Source: Paenibacillus brasilensis | GTDB lineage: Bacteria > Bacillota > Bacilli > Paenibacillales > Paenibacillaceae | Direction of reading: 5' to 3' | Assembly: GCF_009363115.1 (NCBI RefSeq) | Contig: NZ_CP045298.1 | Location: forward strand, 4,275,501-4,339,500 | DNA length: 64,000 nucleotides | In this document: in pieces, positions 50,101 through 57,773 of the stretch | How the letters are laid out: every line of letters begins with the position of its first letter | How positions within the stretch are numbered: position 1 is the first letter of the stretch | Program-made: the position numbers and the translations under genes | The notes under the pieces: model-generated | The model's input: the letters and a program-made list of their open reading frames with translations, nothing else | Told to the model about the DNA's origin: nothing | Databases searched by the model: none

Positions 50101-50171
50101 GCGGTTTTCTTAATAATATCCGGCGTTTCCTGGCGGGGAAGCTGAGAGACACTATAACAGCCCGGCAACAA
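47145..50171 (-). CDS. RND efflux transporter permease subunit, N-terminus damaged
   Basis: 1008 codons from TTG 50171. Typical HAE1/HME-type features: YPGATPQKVEQTVTKPLEQKMKEI, the first-half helices with PISIAIGFIILPILG and GLIIVMGILVDDAVVINDNIERRM, then a second porter domain and GVLGLMTLAGIVVRNGIVLIEFIEDAR. The first membrane helix (LTLFIFIMAIVAGL) lies in another frame just upstream; one extra T near 50156 separates it from YSVSQLPRQETPDI. As read, the protein lacks helix 1 and is fused to nothing, so activity is doubtful. The proton-driven export of lipophilic compounds or cell-envelope precursors is the family role. Confidence 0.88.
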   Translation of the reverse strand: MLPGCYSVSQLPRQETPDIIKKTAVVTTLYPGATPQKVEQTVTKPLEQKMKEINHIKKISSTSENGLSMIIIETEGNANAAEAWDALRKKMNDAQSSLPTDAQKPVVNDDLNKVFIHSYAITGDSVEQLYQLNDTVKSWKDQLKTIPGVSEVTIKGLPDQEVQIQIDAQKLQQYHISWEQLMSAVQKENEQYPIGNLDYNERTYRMNVTQSKNAQELSKVIISKTESGAPVYLSDVGSVLLTQNTSSYMAFFNGKPAITLTINGNTGSDVDTIYSKVNQEMQLLKPDLPNTFQLNTLFSQTERIDHIFHGLTRELLFAIAAVVIVYTLGLNLVTSSFVALAIPISIAIGFIILPILGVTLNQVTVIGLIIVMGILVDDAVVINDNIERRMMTLGESPKIAAALNGTKEVSISILTATLATVASFAPLFFLSGDAGSLIKPLPFAVIFTLLASMLMSFTVIPIFREWYGQRSQKTPNSTMKPPGLLGKQIDALRNVYTSKLIPKVIKQPALYASLGLLISTTLYGVLALIPIDLFPRTDDPQLSINVRMSIGTSIEETKRVTEDIAKWVKQQPHVKTISYAAGGDAPQLFQDMTADAKTGTTVGQIAIVGEEGAFDPDEMADKWSSILKDRYPGQSISLKIAKVGVPLGKPISIRISGNDVGQLRSLSQQLKEGIMATRGTQDIQDNMENEGYTLDFQINKQAMDQYQISNNDLTRTLLLMGNGVSFSRFDTGKDLINIKLKLSQTDQDPEILFQQLNVTNANGVQIPLSQLAELKPSFATQKINHYNLKRSITVEAEVHGRTASEVMKDVKLKLQDIKFPPGYTWEIDGEISGQDDILSEIEWLYVVVILLIFMLIFLQFYSFSTPLIILTTVYMAAAGGFLGLFILNTPITFMGVLGLMTLAGIVVRNGIVLIEFIEDARREGIELKEAVIAATKARFRPILLTSLTAIVGLIPIALIGELMFRPLAYTIMFGLMYSTILTMFVVPSLYMVIARWKLKRQSKKLGVQ

Positions 50172-50205
50172 TCGCCATGATAAAAATAAAGAGGGTCAGT
50201 TGTCG

Positions 50206-51357
50206 GCCTGCCTTTACGACTTGTCCTGGGGCCCAATCATGCTGGGTGTTAGGAACAATCACTTCCACATTGATACTGCCCGTATTGGTGTTGGTGGCCG
50301 GATAAATTTTGCTGACCGTTCCTTCTCTGTTCTCATCGTACAGTTGCAGTTGGACTGTCTGACCTTGCTTCCAGTTCGTGATTTCATGATCGGGAACAGG
50401 GAGCAGCACCTTGAGCTTGTCGATTTGTCCGATACGATATACCGGCTGTCCAGCGCTCGCCAATTGTCCCACCGTTGCCTTTTTCTCCAGAATAACGCCG
50501 GAAATGGGGGCTTTTAAGGCTGTCTTGGAGAGGGAAAGTTCGGCTTGCTTTTTGGCAGTGACCGCCTGTTGATATGCCGCAGTAGAGTTATCCTTGGAGG
50601 CTCCAGCCTGTTCCTTCGCAGCGATGGCAGCTTCTTTCCCGGCTTGGGCTTGCCGCAAGCTGGATTCTGCCGATTGCCGATCTTCTAATGTGGCTCCCTC
50701 TTGTATTAAGGAGAGGGCTTCTTGCGCATCCTCCAGATCCTTGGAGGCGTTGGTTAAAGCGAGCTGTGCATTTTCATATTCGTTTTTGGTCGCAGCTCCC
50801 TGGTCATATAAAAGCTTGGTGCGATCAGCGGTAGCCTGTGCTTTAGTCAAAGCGGACTGTGCTCTTTGTACTTTGGTGCGCACCTGTGTCCTTTCCTGCT
50901 CACGGGCACCCTTGTTCACTTTGTTGACTCCAGCTTGAGCTGCTGCTTTTTGCGCGTCGGCGGATTGAATGGAGGCATCTGCACTTGAAATGGCAGCTGT
51001 GGCATTTTTGATACCTGCCTGTGCTTCAAGAATGGCCGTATTGGCCTGCTCCAGTTGGAGCTGATAGCTGGATGGATCAAGCTTCGTCATTACCTGGCCT
51101 TTGTACGGAATCTCCCACGTTCACAAGTGTGTCACGTATCAGACCGGATAACTCGAACGATACAGTGGTGTCTTCATAGGGCTGTAGTGTGCCTGAAAGG
51201 TGAAAAGAAGTCAATAGCGGTTCTTTTTTACAGTCATTGCTTCCACCTTTTGCTTTTGTTGTTCTGCTGCATCATGTTGACTCAATCCTGTAGAGGAGCA
51301 AGCTGAAGTTAACAAAAGGATGAATATGAAAGGTATGTAAAGAGTAAATTTCAACAA
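50206..51357 (-). pseudogene. RND efflux adaptor (HlyD/MFP lipoprotein), frameshifted and truncated
   Basis: TTG 51357 or 51354 (AAAGGACG upstream) starts a lipoprotein signal with lipobox LTSAC. The frame breaks near 51212 (KKNRY-stop, then PLLTSFHLSGTLQPYEDTTVSFELSG in another frame) and again near 51107 (GDSVQ / KGQVMTKLDP). From 51090 the coiled-coil hairpin rich in A, Q and E and the lipoyl and barrel parts (SGVILEKKATVGQLASAGQPVYRIG) are open. At about 50206, after WAPGQVVKA, the sequence passes straight into the first membrane helix of the RND gene. The membrane-proximal end of the adaptor is deleted. The adaptor is surely inactive. Confidence 0.85.
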
Positions 51358-51535
51358 GATGATCGTCCTTTCTGGTTTTATACCTTTGAGTTTATTTATA
51401 AACTCTAAAGTTTATAAGCGGATTATATGACCAGATTTGTGGCATGTCAATAACAGGTTACAAAATAAAACGCTGATCAGGAGGATCAAAATGATTCGAT
51501 TCAGGTCGATGGAGAAGCTGTGTGGATGAAACGTA

Positions 51536-51572
51536 AAAACGACCTTTCTCAAAAAAAGAGAAAGGTCGTTAA
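51536..51572 (-). terminator. terminator after the TPR gene
   Basis: AACGACCTTTCTC and GAGAAAGGTCGTT form a 13-bp perfect stem with a T run on the minus strand. It separates the TPR gene from the efflux operon. Confidence 0.85.
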
Positions 51573-51590
51573 GGTAAAATATAAATCCGT

Positions 51591-52268
51591 TTAGCCTATT
51601 AATTTACGGAATAAGCTGCGTACAGCCCACTTGCGCTCACTTCGTTTGCGGTATTTGGGCAGAGAACGATAGACGGCAATCGACTGGTTAAAGGCTGCAG
51701 TGGCCTCATGCTTGCGTCCCAGCATTCGGTACATCAAGCCTGTAAGATAATAGCCTTCGCTGGAAGAGGACTGAATTTCCTGGAATTGCTGCAGATAGTG
51801 CAGTGCCTTATTTACGTCGTGCTCCTTGAAAGCTGCGGCTAAATGCAAATAGGGCTCGCCGTATTGCACCCGCGGGTTAATGTCCAGTGCCTTCAGTAAA
51901 TGCTGCTCTCCATCTTCCAGATGGTTTGTGTGTACTTCAGCCGTTCCTCGTGCGTTCCAATAGTCGGCGGAATCTTCATAGCGGGATTGAATTTCCAATA
52001 GAAGTTCCAAAGCCTGGTGGTATTTCTTGCTTTCGATCCAAATACGAGCCAAATCGAACTTGGCAGCCACATCGTTGGTATTTAGCGCAATCTGCTGACG
52101 CAGCCGTGCCGCGTTGCGTCTTCTTTTCCAGGGCTTGCTGATGCTGGGCAGTACACCCACAAAGCTGCGATCCAATATATAGATCACGATGAGCAGTACG
52201 ATCAGTGCCAGAAACGGGTTGCCTAGCAAACTCCATAGTAGAGAAAAAATAAGAAATTTCCCAATCAT
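51591..52268 (-). CDS. membrane-anchored tetratricopeptide repeat protein
   Basis: 225 residues. Residues about 1-37 are one or two hydrophobic helices (FLIFSLLWSLLGNPFLALIVLL), so the protein is held in the membrane with the repeats in the cytoplasm. Three to four TPR units follow: DVAAKFDLARIWIESKKYHQALELL, DYWNARGTAEVHTNHLEDGEQHL, YLHLAAAFKEHDVNKALHYL, GYYLTGLMYRMLGRKHEATAAF. A scaffold role is likely; partners are unknown. Confidence 0.85.
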   Translation of the reverse strand: MIGKFLIFSLLWSLLGNPFLALIVLLIVIYILDRSFVGVLPSISKPWKRRRNAARLRQQIALNTNDVAAKFDLARIWIESKKYHQALELLLEIQSRYEDSADYWNARGTAEVHTNHLEDGEQHLLKALDINPRVQYGEPYLHLAAAFKEHDVNKALHYLQQFQEIQSSSSEGYYLTGLMYRMLGRKHEATAAFNQSIAVYRSLPKYRKRSERKWAVRSLFRKLIG

Positions 52269-52529
52269 TCTGCTCCCATCCTCCTGTACATGTAACCATC
52301 CATACTTTCCACATTATAGCATAGGTTACTTTAAGGGTCATTAGCAGGGTAAGGTTTCGAGGAGGATAGCTGAGGCGGACATTAGGGTAAATTTGAGAAT
52401 GTCTTTTATCAGGCAATGACGTGTACTGATTTACTTCGTTCGACGGATATCGGTTCGGAATCTTTTTTCAGCCCGTATCCAATTTTGAATCCATGTCGCA
52501 GTACCTATATAAGCAGCTCGGATGGGGAA

Positions 52530-52680
52530 GAATTAATACCTTTTGCCGCCTGAACGCAAACCGCAAGGGAGGCGTCCGGCAAAAGGCAATCAGAAGATCA
52601 TGAATGTGGTGCTCTGGGTGGCATCATCAGGAACACCATGGCGGGAGCTGCCTGACTCTACTACGGGCTATGGAATAGCC
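52530..52680 (+). pseudogene. IS5-family transposase N-terminal remnant
   Basis: In one frame the DNA reads LLPPERKPQGRRPAKGNQK and then IMNVVLWVASSGTPWRELPD. This is the unmistakable N-terminal start of IS5/IS427-type transposases (usual form LLP-x-R-G-R-P, ILWVLRTGAPWRDLP). Only about 50 residues remain; no start codon, catalytic DDE core or clear inverted repeats are visible. The rest of the interval 52269-52706 shows no gene. Confidence 0.75.
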
Positions 52681-52706
52681 TGCTGTTATCCGCTGCCCGG
52701 TTTGTC

Positions 52707-53741
52707 CTAGAACAGTCGGCGTGCAGTTACGAAACGTTTCTGCCATTTACCGTCAAGCGTGTCAAAATGAACGCCGCGTTCTTTGGAGAATGTATGCAGC
52801 AATTTGTTATTCCCCGCATAGATAGCCACATGGCCGATCTTCAGTCCGCGTGCGCTAAAGAAGAGCAAGTCGCCTTTGTGCAGCTCGTTTAGCCCGACCT
52901 CCCGGCCTTCTTTAGCCTGATCGTAAGAGGCACGGGGGAGGTCGATGGAGAGCGTATGTCGGAACACTTCCCCCACAAAAGAAGAACAATCAAAGGTCGA
53001 TGTCTGGCCGGTTGCTGCGCCGAATTCATAAGGGGTACCAATAAATTTCTCGCCGTAGGCGATCAGTTCATCTCCTTGCTGTTCCGCCAGGGATGGGCTG
53101 GTATAATCGCTGTATTTTGGTTTAGCCGATATGTAGCCGGTCAGGTTGTCTTTAGTACGCACTTCCAGCCAGAGGGCATTGACCTCGCGGATGACCTGAA
53201 CCTTTTCGCCGCTTGGAATAAGCCGCAGGGAAGGGGAAGCTCCTGATGAATCCGGCTTGCTGCGCAGGTTGACCCCGGAAAGGACGGTTGTGAAAAAATC
53301 GTCCTTGGAGACAATCCGGATTGTCCGGGTTAGGGCGTCCCACTTCACTGTGCTCCCAAGCGCTTCGCTTACAAAGCGTAGTGGAACCATCGTGTTGCCC
53401 TTAATAATCTGTCCGGGAATATTCAGGGACAGCGGGTTGCCGTTCAGGGTTGCAGAAAGTTCTCCGATGCGGTAGGTCAGCACCGTGTTGCTTTTGGTTG
53501 CCGTTACGGTTTTGCTGGCTCCGTCCCAGGAGAGCCTGGCTCCTTGCGCCTCAAACAACTGGCGCATGGGGACGAGCGTTGTCCCACCTAGCAGCAGCGG
53601 CTGGGCGGCAAGCTGAAGCGGGCGGTCATCCACATAGACGGTCGTCACCGGATTCAGCGGCACCGACTCCGCATAAGACGGGTTCGCCTGGAGCAGCGAT
53701 ACACCCAGCAGAGCCATTATTACTCCCTTTTTCATTGTCAT
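52707..53741 (-). CDS. secreted NlpC/P60 (C40) cell-wall hydrolase with stalk and SH3 domains
   Basis: 344 residues. Signal peptide at 1-24 (cleavage about SYA-ES). Residues 33-145 form a copper amine oxidase N-terminal-like stalk domain with two repeats (TTLVPMRQLFEAQGARLSWD; NTMVPLRFVSEALGSTVKWD). A bacterial SH3 domain follows at about 153-205 (GVNLRSKPDSSG), then the C40 peptidase with Cys252 in TFDCSSF, His304 in IGHVAIYAG and His316. It cuts peptide stems of peptidoglycan outside the cell. GAGGTGAT precedes ATG 53741. Confidence 0.93.
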   Translation of the reverse strand: MTMKKGVIMALLGVSLLQANPSYAESVPLNPVTTVYVDDRPLQLAAQPLLLGGTTLVPMRQLFEAQGARLSWDGASKTVTATKSNTVLTYRIGELSATLNGNPLSLNIPGQIIKGNTMVPLRFVSEALGSTVKWDALTRTIRIVSKDDFFTTVLSGVNLRSKPDSSGASPSLRLIPSGEKVQVIREVNALWLEVRTKDNLTGYISAKPKYSDYTSPSLAEQQGDELIAYGEKFIGTPYEFGAATGQTSTFDCSSFVGEVFRHTLSIDLPRASYDQAKEGREVGLNELHKGDLLFFSARGLKIGHVAIYAGNNKLLHTFSKERGVHFDTLDGKWQKRFVTARRLF

Positions 53742-53968
53742 GCTGTCATCACCTCGTTGTTAATATGTTCATCTAAGTTGTACGAGACTGCCTTTGATTA
53801 GTTGTGTACCAAATATTGGGGTGATTCAAAAAACAAAATAAACAAAAATAAAACAAAATATAATCTGTGTTTTATTATTGACATCAAAATTAAATAAAGG
53901 TAAAATTATATATGTGAAATATTTCACTTTATAGAAATAATTCTTTTTTAGCGAGTCATGTTCAGTTA

Positions 53969-54048
53969 CATTAAAGTTGGTACCTTTACGTTATAGTTAG
54001 TACTTTGACATTATAGTTGGTGTCTTAGCATTATAGTTGGTTCCTGAT
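53969..54048. repeat. four tandem 20-bp repeats
   Basis: Four head-to-tail 20-bp units start at 53969, 53989, 54009 and 54029 with consensus C-A/G-TTATAGTTGGT-N-CCT-N-N-N. They lie in AT-rich DNA between the C40 hydrolase and the MerR-MFS pair. No spacer variation as in CRISPR is present. They could be protein-binding iterons or a relic of an IS end with multiple internal repeats. Confidence 0.85.
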
Positions 54049-54052
54049 TTTT

Positions 54053-54090
54053 AAAACCGGTTGTCCTAGTTTAGGATGACCGGTTTTTTA
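54053..54090 (+). terminator. terminator-like hairpin after the tandem repeats
   Basis: AAAACCGGTTGTCCT pairs with AGGATGACCGGTTTT (one mismatch) followed by a T run. No gene directly upstream on the plus strand is supported, so it is an orphan terminator. Confidence 0.75.
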
Positions 54091-54174
54091 GGTACTTGAA
54101 TTTACCTGTGTTAAGAAGTGTTTGAGGAAAATAAAGTTCTAGACTGAGAAAATAGAGAATTAGACTGACAATGC

Positions 54175-54270
54175 TTCATTAAGCTAACGGGCAGTTTACT
54201 GCAATAATGCCCTTGGGGATGTAACGGAGGCAGCTGGCCAACAATCAGCTGCCTTTTTTCGTGTTAATGA
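54175..54270 (+). repeat. dispersed hairpin repeat, copy 1
   Basis: It begins TTAAGCTAACGGGCAGTTTA, includes the internal stem GGGCA / TGCCC, then GGAGGCAGCTG and CAGCTGCCTTTTTT, a terminator-like stem, and ends GTTAATGAA. Related elements are at 56082, 57599, 59229 and 60169. Confidence 0.7.
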
Positions 54271-54291
54271 AATTTGGCCCCAAAAAAAATC

Positions 54292-54322
54292 TTGCGTTCG
54301 AGTTTACTCGAAGGGATATACT
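54292..54322 (+). promoter_or_regulatory. MerR-type promoter with 19-bp spacer and dyad operator
   Basis: TTGCGT at 54292-54297 and TATACT at 54317-54322 are separated by 19 bp, the long spacer typical of MerR-activated promoters. The dyad TTCGAGT-TT-ACTCGAA (54297-54312) fills the spacer. The start codon of the MerR gene is only 6 nt beyond the -10 element. Confidence 0.75.
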
Positions 54323-54328
54323 GGGAGC

Positions 54329-54748
54329 ATGAATAACTCACTAACCATTCGGCAAGTCGCCGCCCTTACAGGTCTTAGTGTCCATACGCTTCGTTATTAT
54401 GAGCAAATAGGCCTCCTAACTTCCATTGATCGTAATGAACATGGACATCGTTGCTTTACTTCTGAAGACGTAACTTGGATCAAGTTTATTAATCGTCTTA
54501 AAGCTACCGGAATGACATTAACCAATATGCTCGAAATTGCGGAACTAAAAAGGAAAGGAGATCCAACTCTCACTGCAAGAAGAATTCTTCTAGAAGAACA
54601 TTACTCAGAAGTTCAAAAAGCCCTCATGGAACTTCAGACTAATCTTCATTTACTAGCAGAAAAAATTACTACTTACAAGGAATTGGAGAACAGGCACGCA
54701 TTAAAGCAAAAGTTAAATGAACAACCAACAGACCGTTCAACTGAATAA
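54329..54748 (+). CDS. MerR-family transcriptional regulator
   Basis: 139 residues. The winged HTH is TIRQVAALTGLSVHTLRYYEQIGLLTSIDRNEHGHRCFTSEDVTWI, followed by a dimerisation coiled coil with many E, K and L. No cysteines are present that would bind metal, so it is the AdhR/YfmP-like group. It lies 120 bp upstream of an MFS gene that it may control, and its own promoter carries a MerR dyad. The mRNA is probably leaderless (see the promoter entry). Confidence 0.9.
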   Translation: MNNSLTIRQVAALTGLSVHTLRYYEQIGLLTSIDRNEHGHRCFTSEDVTWIKFINRLKATGMTLTNMLEIAELKRKGDPTLTARRILLEEHYSEVQKALMELQTNLHLLAEKITTYKELENRHALKQKLNEQPTDRSTE

Positions 54749-54869
54749 TACCCTGACAGAATATGAAGAAGCTAACTTCTATTTAGCATTTGGGGTTAGC
54801 TTTACACTAAAACATAGTATACACATCCGTATAGTATAATATTTCCACAATCGAAAGGATGAAAATCAA

Positions 54870-56066
54870 TTGCAAAGGAACAAGTCTTTATTCATCTTCT
54901 TTATCGCCCTTGGCGTATTTGGTATTGCCAATACGGAGCTTGGCGTAGTAGGGATTTTGCCTCAAATTTCTGAGCGCTTCCAAGTCAGTGCTTCTCAAGC
55001 AGGTTTGCTCGTTAGCATGTTTGCTTTGATCATAGCCATTTCTGGTCCGTTTATGACTCTTTTATTTTCCGGTATTAACCGAAAAAAGATTCTGTGCGGA
55101 GTACTTGCTGTTTTCGCCATTTCTAATCTGATTTCCGCCTTTGCCCCAACCTTTACTGCCTTATTACTGTCTAGACTGCTGCCTGCATTTCTTCATCCCG
55201 TTTATTTTTCTGTTGCATTTGTAGCAGCCGTCAGCTCGGTTCCAAAAGAACAAAGTACCAACGCAGTGGCCAAAGTTTTTATGGGGTTAACGGTCGGGAT
55301 GGTAATAGGCATTCCGGTCACTTCGTATATTGGGGATCAGTTTTCACTTGAAGCCGCTTTTCTATTTTCTTCCGGAATAAATACGCTAGCCCTGTTCGGA
55401 ATTGCTGCGCTCGTTCCATCGTTACCCGTACAAGGTAAATTGACCTATGGCCGACAATTACGTATATTGGCAAAGCCGCAGCTATGGCTTAACATTACTA
55501 CGGCTTGCTTCATCCTGGCGGCTTTATATTCTGTCTATTCCTATTTTGCAGCGTATCTCGAGACGGTGACAGGAATGAACGGTGAAACCGTCAGTTTTAT
55601 GCTCGTTCTTTTTGGCATCAGCGGCATAATTGGGAATCTGCAAACGGCAAAATATTTAAGTAAGGACTTGGTCAAAACCACCTTGTTTTATCCCATTGTG
55701 CTTATCGGTATGTATTTGCTGATATTTTGTCTTGGACGTTACTCTGTTCCGATGATTGCCATCGTACTGGTATGGGGAGCCGTCTTTACCGGCGGTCTCA
55801 TTATAAGCCAAACATGGTTAACCTCGGAGGCCCGTGAAGCACCAGAGTTTGCTAACAGCTTATTTGTCTCCTTCGGAAATCTGGGTATCACACTCGGCAC
55901 CGCCCTAGGCGGATGGTTTCTATCCCATATGGGAACACATAACATTACGTGGAGCGGAATATTGTTTCTGCTGATTGCATTGTTGTGTATTGGATTGAAA
56001 CTTAAGTTGTTTGATCTGAAAGAGGACAAGAATTTAAGCGTTAAGAAATCTCCAAATGTTCAATGA
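54870..56066 (+). CDS. MFS transporter (DHA1, AraJ-like)
   Basis: 398 residues from TTG 54870, preceded by GAAAGGATG. Twelve membrane helices with FGIANTELGVVGILPQISERFQVSASQAGLLVSMFAL, LSRLLPAFLHPVYFSVAFVAAV and VFMGLTVGMVIGIPVTSYIGDQF, a pattern seen in sugar or drug efflux AraJ/PbuE-type exporters. The upstream MerR gene in the same direction suggests inducible efflux. TATAAT at 54835-54840 suggests its own promoter. Confidence 0.88.
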   Translation: MQRNKSLFIFFIALGVFGIANTELGVVGILPQISERFQVSASQAGLLVSMFALIIAISGPFMTLLFSGINRKKILCGVLAVFAISNLISAFAPTFTALLLSRLLPAFLHPVYFSVAFVAAVSSVPKEQSTNAVAKVFMGLTVGMVIGIPVTSYIGDQFSLEAAFLFSSGINTLALFGIAALVPSLPVQGKLTYGRQLRILAKPQLWLNITTACFILAALYSVYSYFAAYLETVTGMNGETVSFMLVLFGISGIIGNLQTAKYLSKDLVKTTLFYPIVLIGMYLLIFCLGRYSVPMIAIVLVWGAVFTGGLIISQTWLTSEAREAPEFANSLFVSFGNLGITLGTALGGWFLSHMGTHNITWSGILFLLIALLCIGLKLKLFDLKEDKNLSVKKSPNVQ

Positions 56067-56081
56067 TACGGTTAGGGATTT

Positions 56082-56178
56082 CGTTAAGCTAACGGGAAAG
56101 GATAGCTCAAAAAAACAAGGAGGCAGCCGACCAACGTGATCGGCTGTCTTTGTTCAACTAAGGGGCAGTATACTACCA
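56082..56178 (+). repeat. dispersed hairpin repeat, copy 2
   Basis: It begins CGTTAAGCTAACGGG, then AAGGAGGCAGCCGA and TCGGCTGTCTTTGTT form a stem, and it ends AACTAAGGGGCAGTATACTA. The order of blocks matches copy 1 only partly, which suggests mosaic growth or recombination among copies. It also serves as a possible terminator of the MFS gene. Confidence 0.65.
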
Positions 56179-56264
56179 AACTCTGTATCAATACATTATT
56201 GTTCATTTATCACTGAGTGGTAAAATTAACCCTAATTGGTTCGCATGACTTAGAGTTGGGTTTC

Positions 56265-56357
56265 ATGAAGTTAACCAAAAGTAACTTAATATTCTCAGTT
56301 GCATTCGTATTGCCTATTTTGATCGTTTATTTTTTAATCTATGAATTAATCCATTGA
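56265..56357 (+). CDS. possible 30-residue hydrophobic peptide
   Basis: ATG 56265 opens 30 codons encoding a basic start (MKLTKSN) and a single membrane helix (LIFSVAFVLPILIVYFLIYE). GAGTTGGG lies upstream at usable spacing. Short hydrophobic frames arise by chance in AT-rich DNA, so this is only a candidate. No other gene is seen in 56179-56540. Confidence 0.3.
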   Translation: MKLTKSNLIFSVAFVLPILIVYFLIYELIH

Positions 56358-56550
56358 TGAAGGTCAATTCTGGCCCCAAGCTTCATTTTAAGAATATTCA
56401 AACTAAGAGAACCATGTATAAGATTATTATGTCACTTTAAAGGAAGACAAGTTTAAGCGCGTACATATATCTTTGAATGCGAACTAGCTTGGATTGTTAC
56501 TAAAATAGAGATGAATAAAAATTAATAGCAATATAGTAGGAGTGTGTAAT

Positions 56551-57372
56551 ATGAATCTAAAAGAAAAGTTGATATTGATAAAAGCAAATGACTACCAAGC
56601 ACCTTCCGATACATTCCAATTGATACAAGAGATGATGAATAACATCGGTTCTTTAGATGCCCAATTACGTGATGAGCTAATTTATACTACCTTATCCAAT
56701 TGGATTCCCGGTAATGCTCTAACTGTAAACGAACTGGAACAACTCCTACCCGTTATTTTGGATAAAAACCATTTGCTTTTCAGGCTTGATGAAATAAATA
56801 CAGACTCTGTCTTCACTAGATCTTTCTCTATGCTAGTTATACCGCTTCTCCTTATGAGGCATAGGGAATCACCATTTCTCTCAAGTGAGCATATTCATCA
56901 GATCAAAGAGAAAGTATTTTATAATATACATAAGGAGCGAGATTACCGTGGGTATGATGAAGAAAAAGGATGGGCTCATGCCATAGCTCATGCAGCAGAT
57001 GCTTTGGACGATCTGGCCCAATGTTCCGAACTGGACAAAAAAGACCTCTTAACTATCCTCGATTTGGTTTATGAGAAGATGACCATATCAGATCGAGTTT
57101 ACTCCGATGGGGAAGATGAAAGAATGGTGAAATCCGTAATTAGTGTTTTAAATAGAAAAATACTTAGTCAGACCTATGTAGAGAAATGGATCCAAAGTTT
57201 TGGTGATGTGGAGAAAAATCCAGAATTTCTTCATGCCTTTAAGCAAAAAAATAATATAAAGAACTTCTTGAAAAGTTTATACTTTAGAGTTAAATTTCAC
57301 AAAGTAGATGCCGAACTTTGTCCAACTATCGAGCATACATTATATAAAGTAGAACAAGTATACTATTCTTAG
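56551..57372 (+). CDS. DUF2785 domain protein
   Basis: 273 residues from ATG 56551 (TAGGAG upstream). A soluble, all-helical protein with RDYRGYDEEKGWAHAIAHAADALDDLAQ, the most conserved stretch of the DUF2785 family, and VYSDGEDERMVKSVISVL. Function unknown. It lies in the repeat- and IS-rich stretch and is AT-rich like its surroundings. A perfect terminator follows. Confidence 0.85.
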   Translation: MNLKEKLILIKANDYQAPSDTFQLIQEMMNNIGSLDAQLRDELIYTTLSNWIPGNALTVNELEQLLPVILDKNHLLFRLDEINTDSVFTRSFSMLVIPLLLMRHRESPFLSSEHIHQIKEKVFYNIHKERDYRGYDEEKGWAHAIAHAADALDDLAQCSELDKKDLLTILDLVYEKMTISDRVYSDGEDERMVKSVISVLNRKILSQTYVEKWIQSFGDVEKNPEFLHAFKQKNNIKNFLKSLYFRVKFHKVDAELCPTIEHTLYKVEQVYYS

Positions 57373-57381
57373 TTAAGAATA

Positions 57382-57410
57382 AAGTGAGGGGAACACCCCC
57401 TCACTTGTTC
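57382..57410 (+). terminator. terminator after the DUF2785 gene
   Basis: AAGTGAGGGG and CCCCTCACTT form a perfect 10-bp stem with a 5-nt loop, 10 bp after the stop codon. Confidence 0.75.
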
Positions 57411-57598
57411 GTCTCACTTCAAGTGCAGTAAAAACAATAGCCCACAGAGAACACTTCATCTCCATATTTTTCACAGTTGATTTGATTGGTGGTTCAGATA
57501 AATCTCCATTGTTCAAGACATAAGTTATTCTGTCATCGAAGAACTCATTTTTTATAAGCGGCAATTATTAGACGATTGGGACGCATTATTTTAAATTT

Positions 57599-57634
57599 AA
57601 ACGGAGCAGTTTGCTGTCAGCAACTGCTCCGTTT
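57599..57634. repeat. dispersed hairpin repeat, copy 3
   Basis: AAACGGAGCAGTT and AACTGCTCCGTTT form a 13-bp perfect stem, followed by CATTAAGCTA. The CGGAGCAGTTTGCTG arm is a variant of the CGGGCAGTTTACTG block of copy 1. Confidence 0.65.
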
Positions 57635-57773
57635 ACATTAAGCTATACCAGCTAATAGCTTGTCAAGATTACCAGTAAAGTGATTCTAAATCATGTGGTA
57701 TAGTTAAAATGAGCATGCCAAATAACCCTCCAATTTCCGTTGTGTCTTGGAAGGTTATGCCAATAATAATCTT

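Noticed and set aside
53969..54048. CRISPR array
   Set aside because: The units are contiguous with no unique spacers and no cas genes are near.
57373..57564. 63-codon minus-strand frame ending at the DUF2785 stop
   Set aside because: It overlaps the DUF2785 terminator, has no clear ribosome site and shows no recognisable domain.
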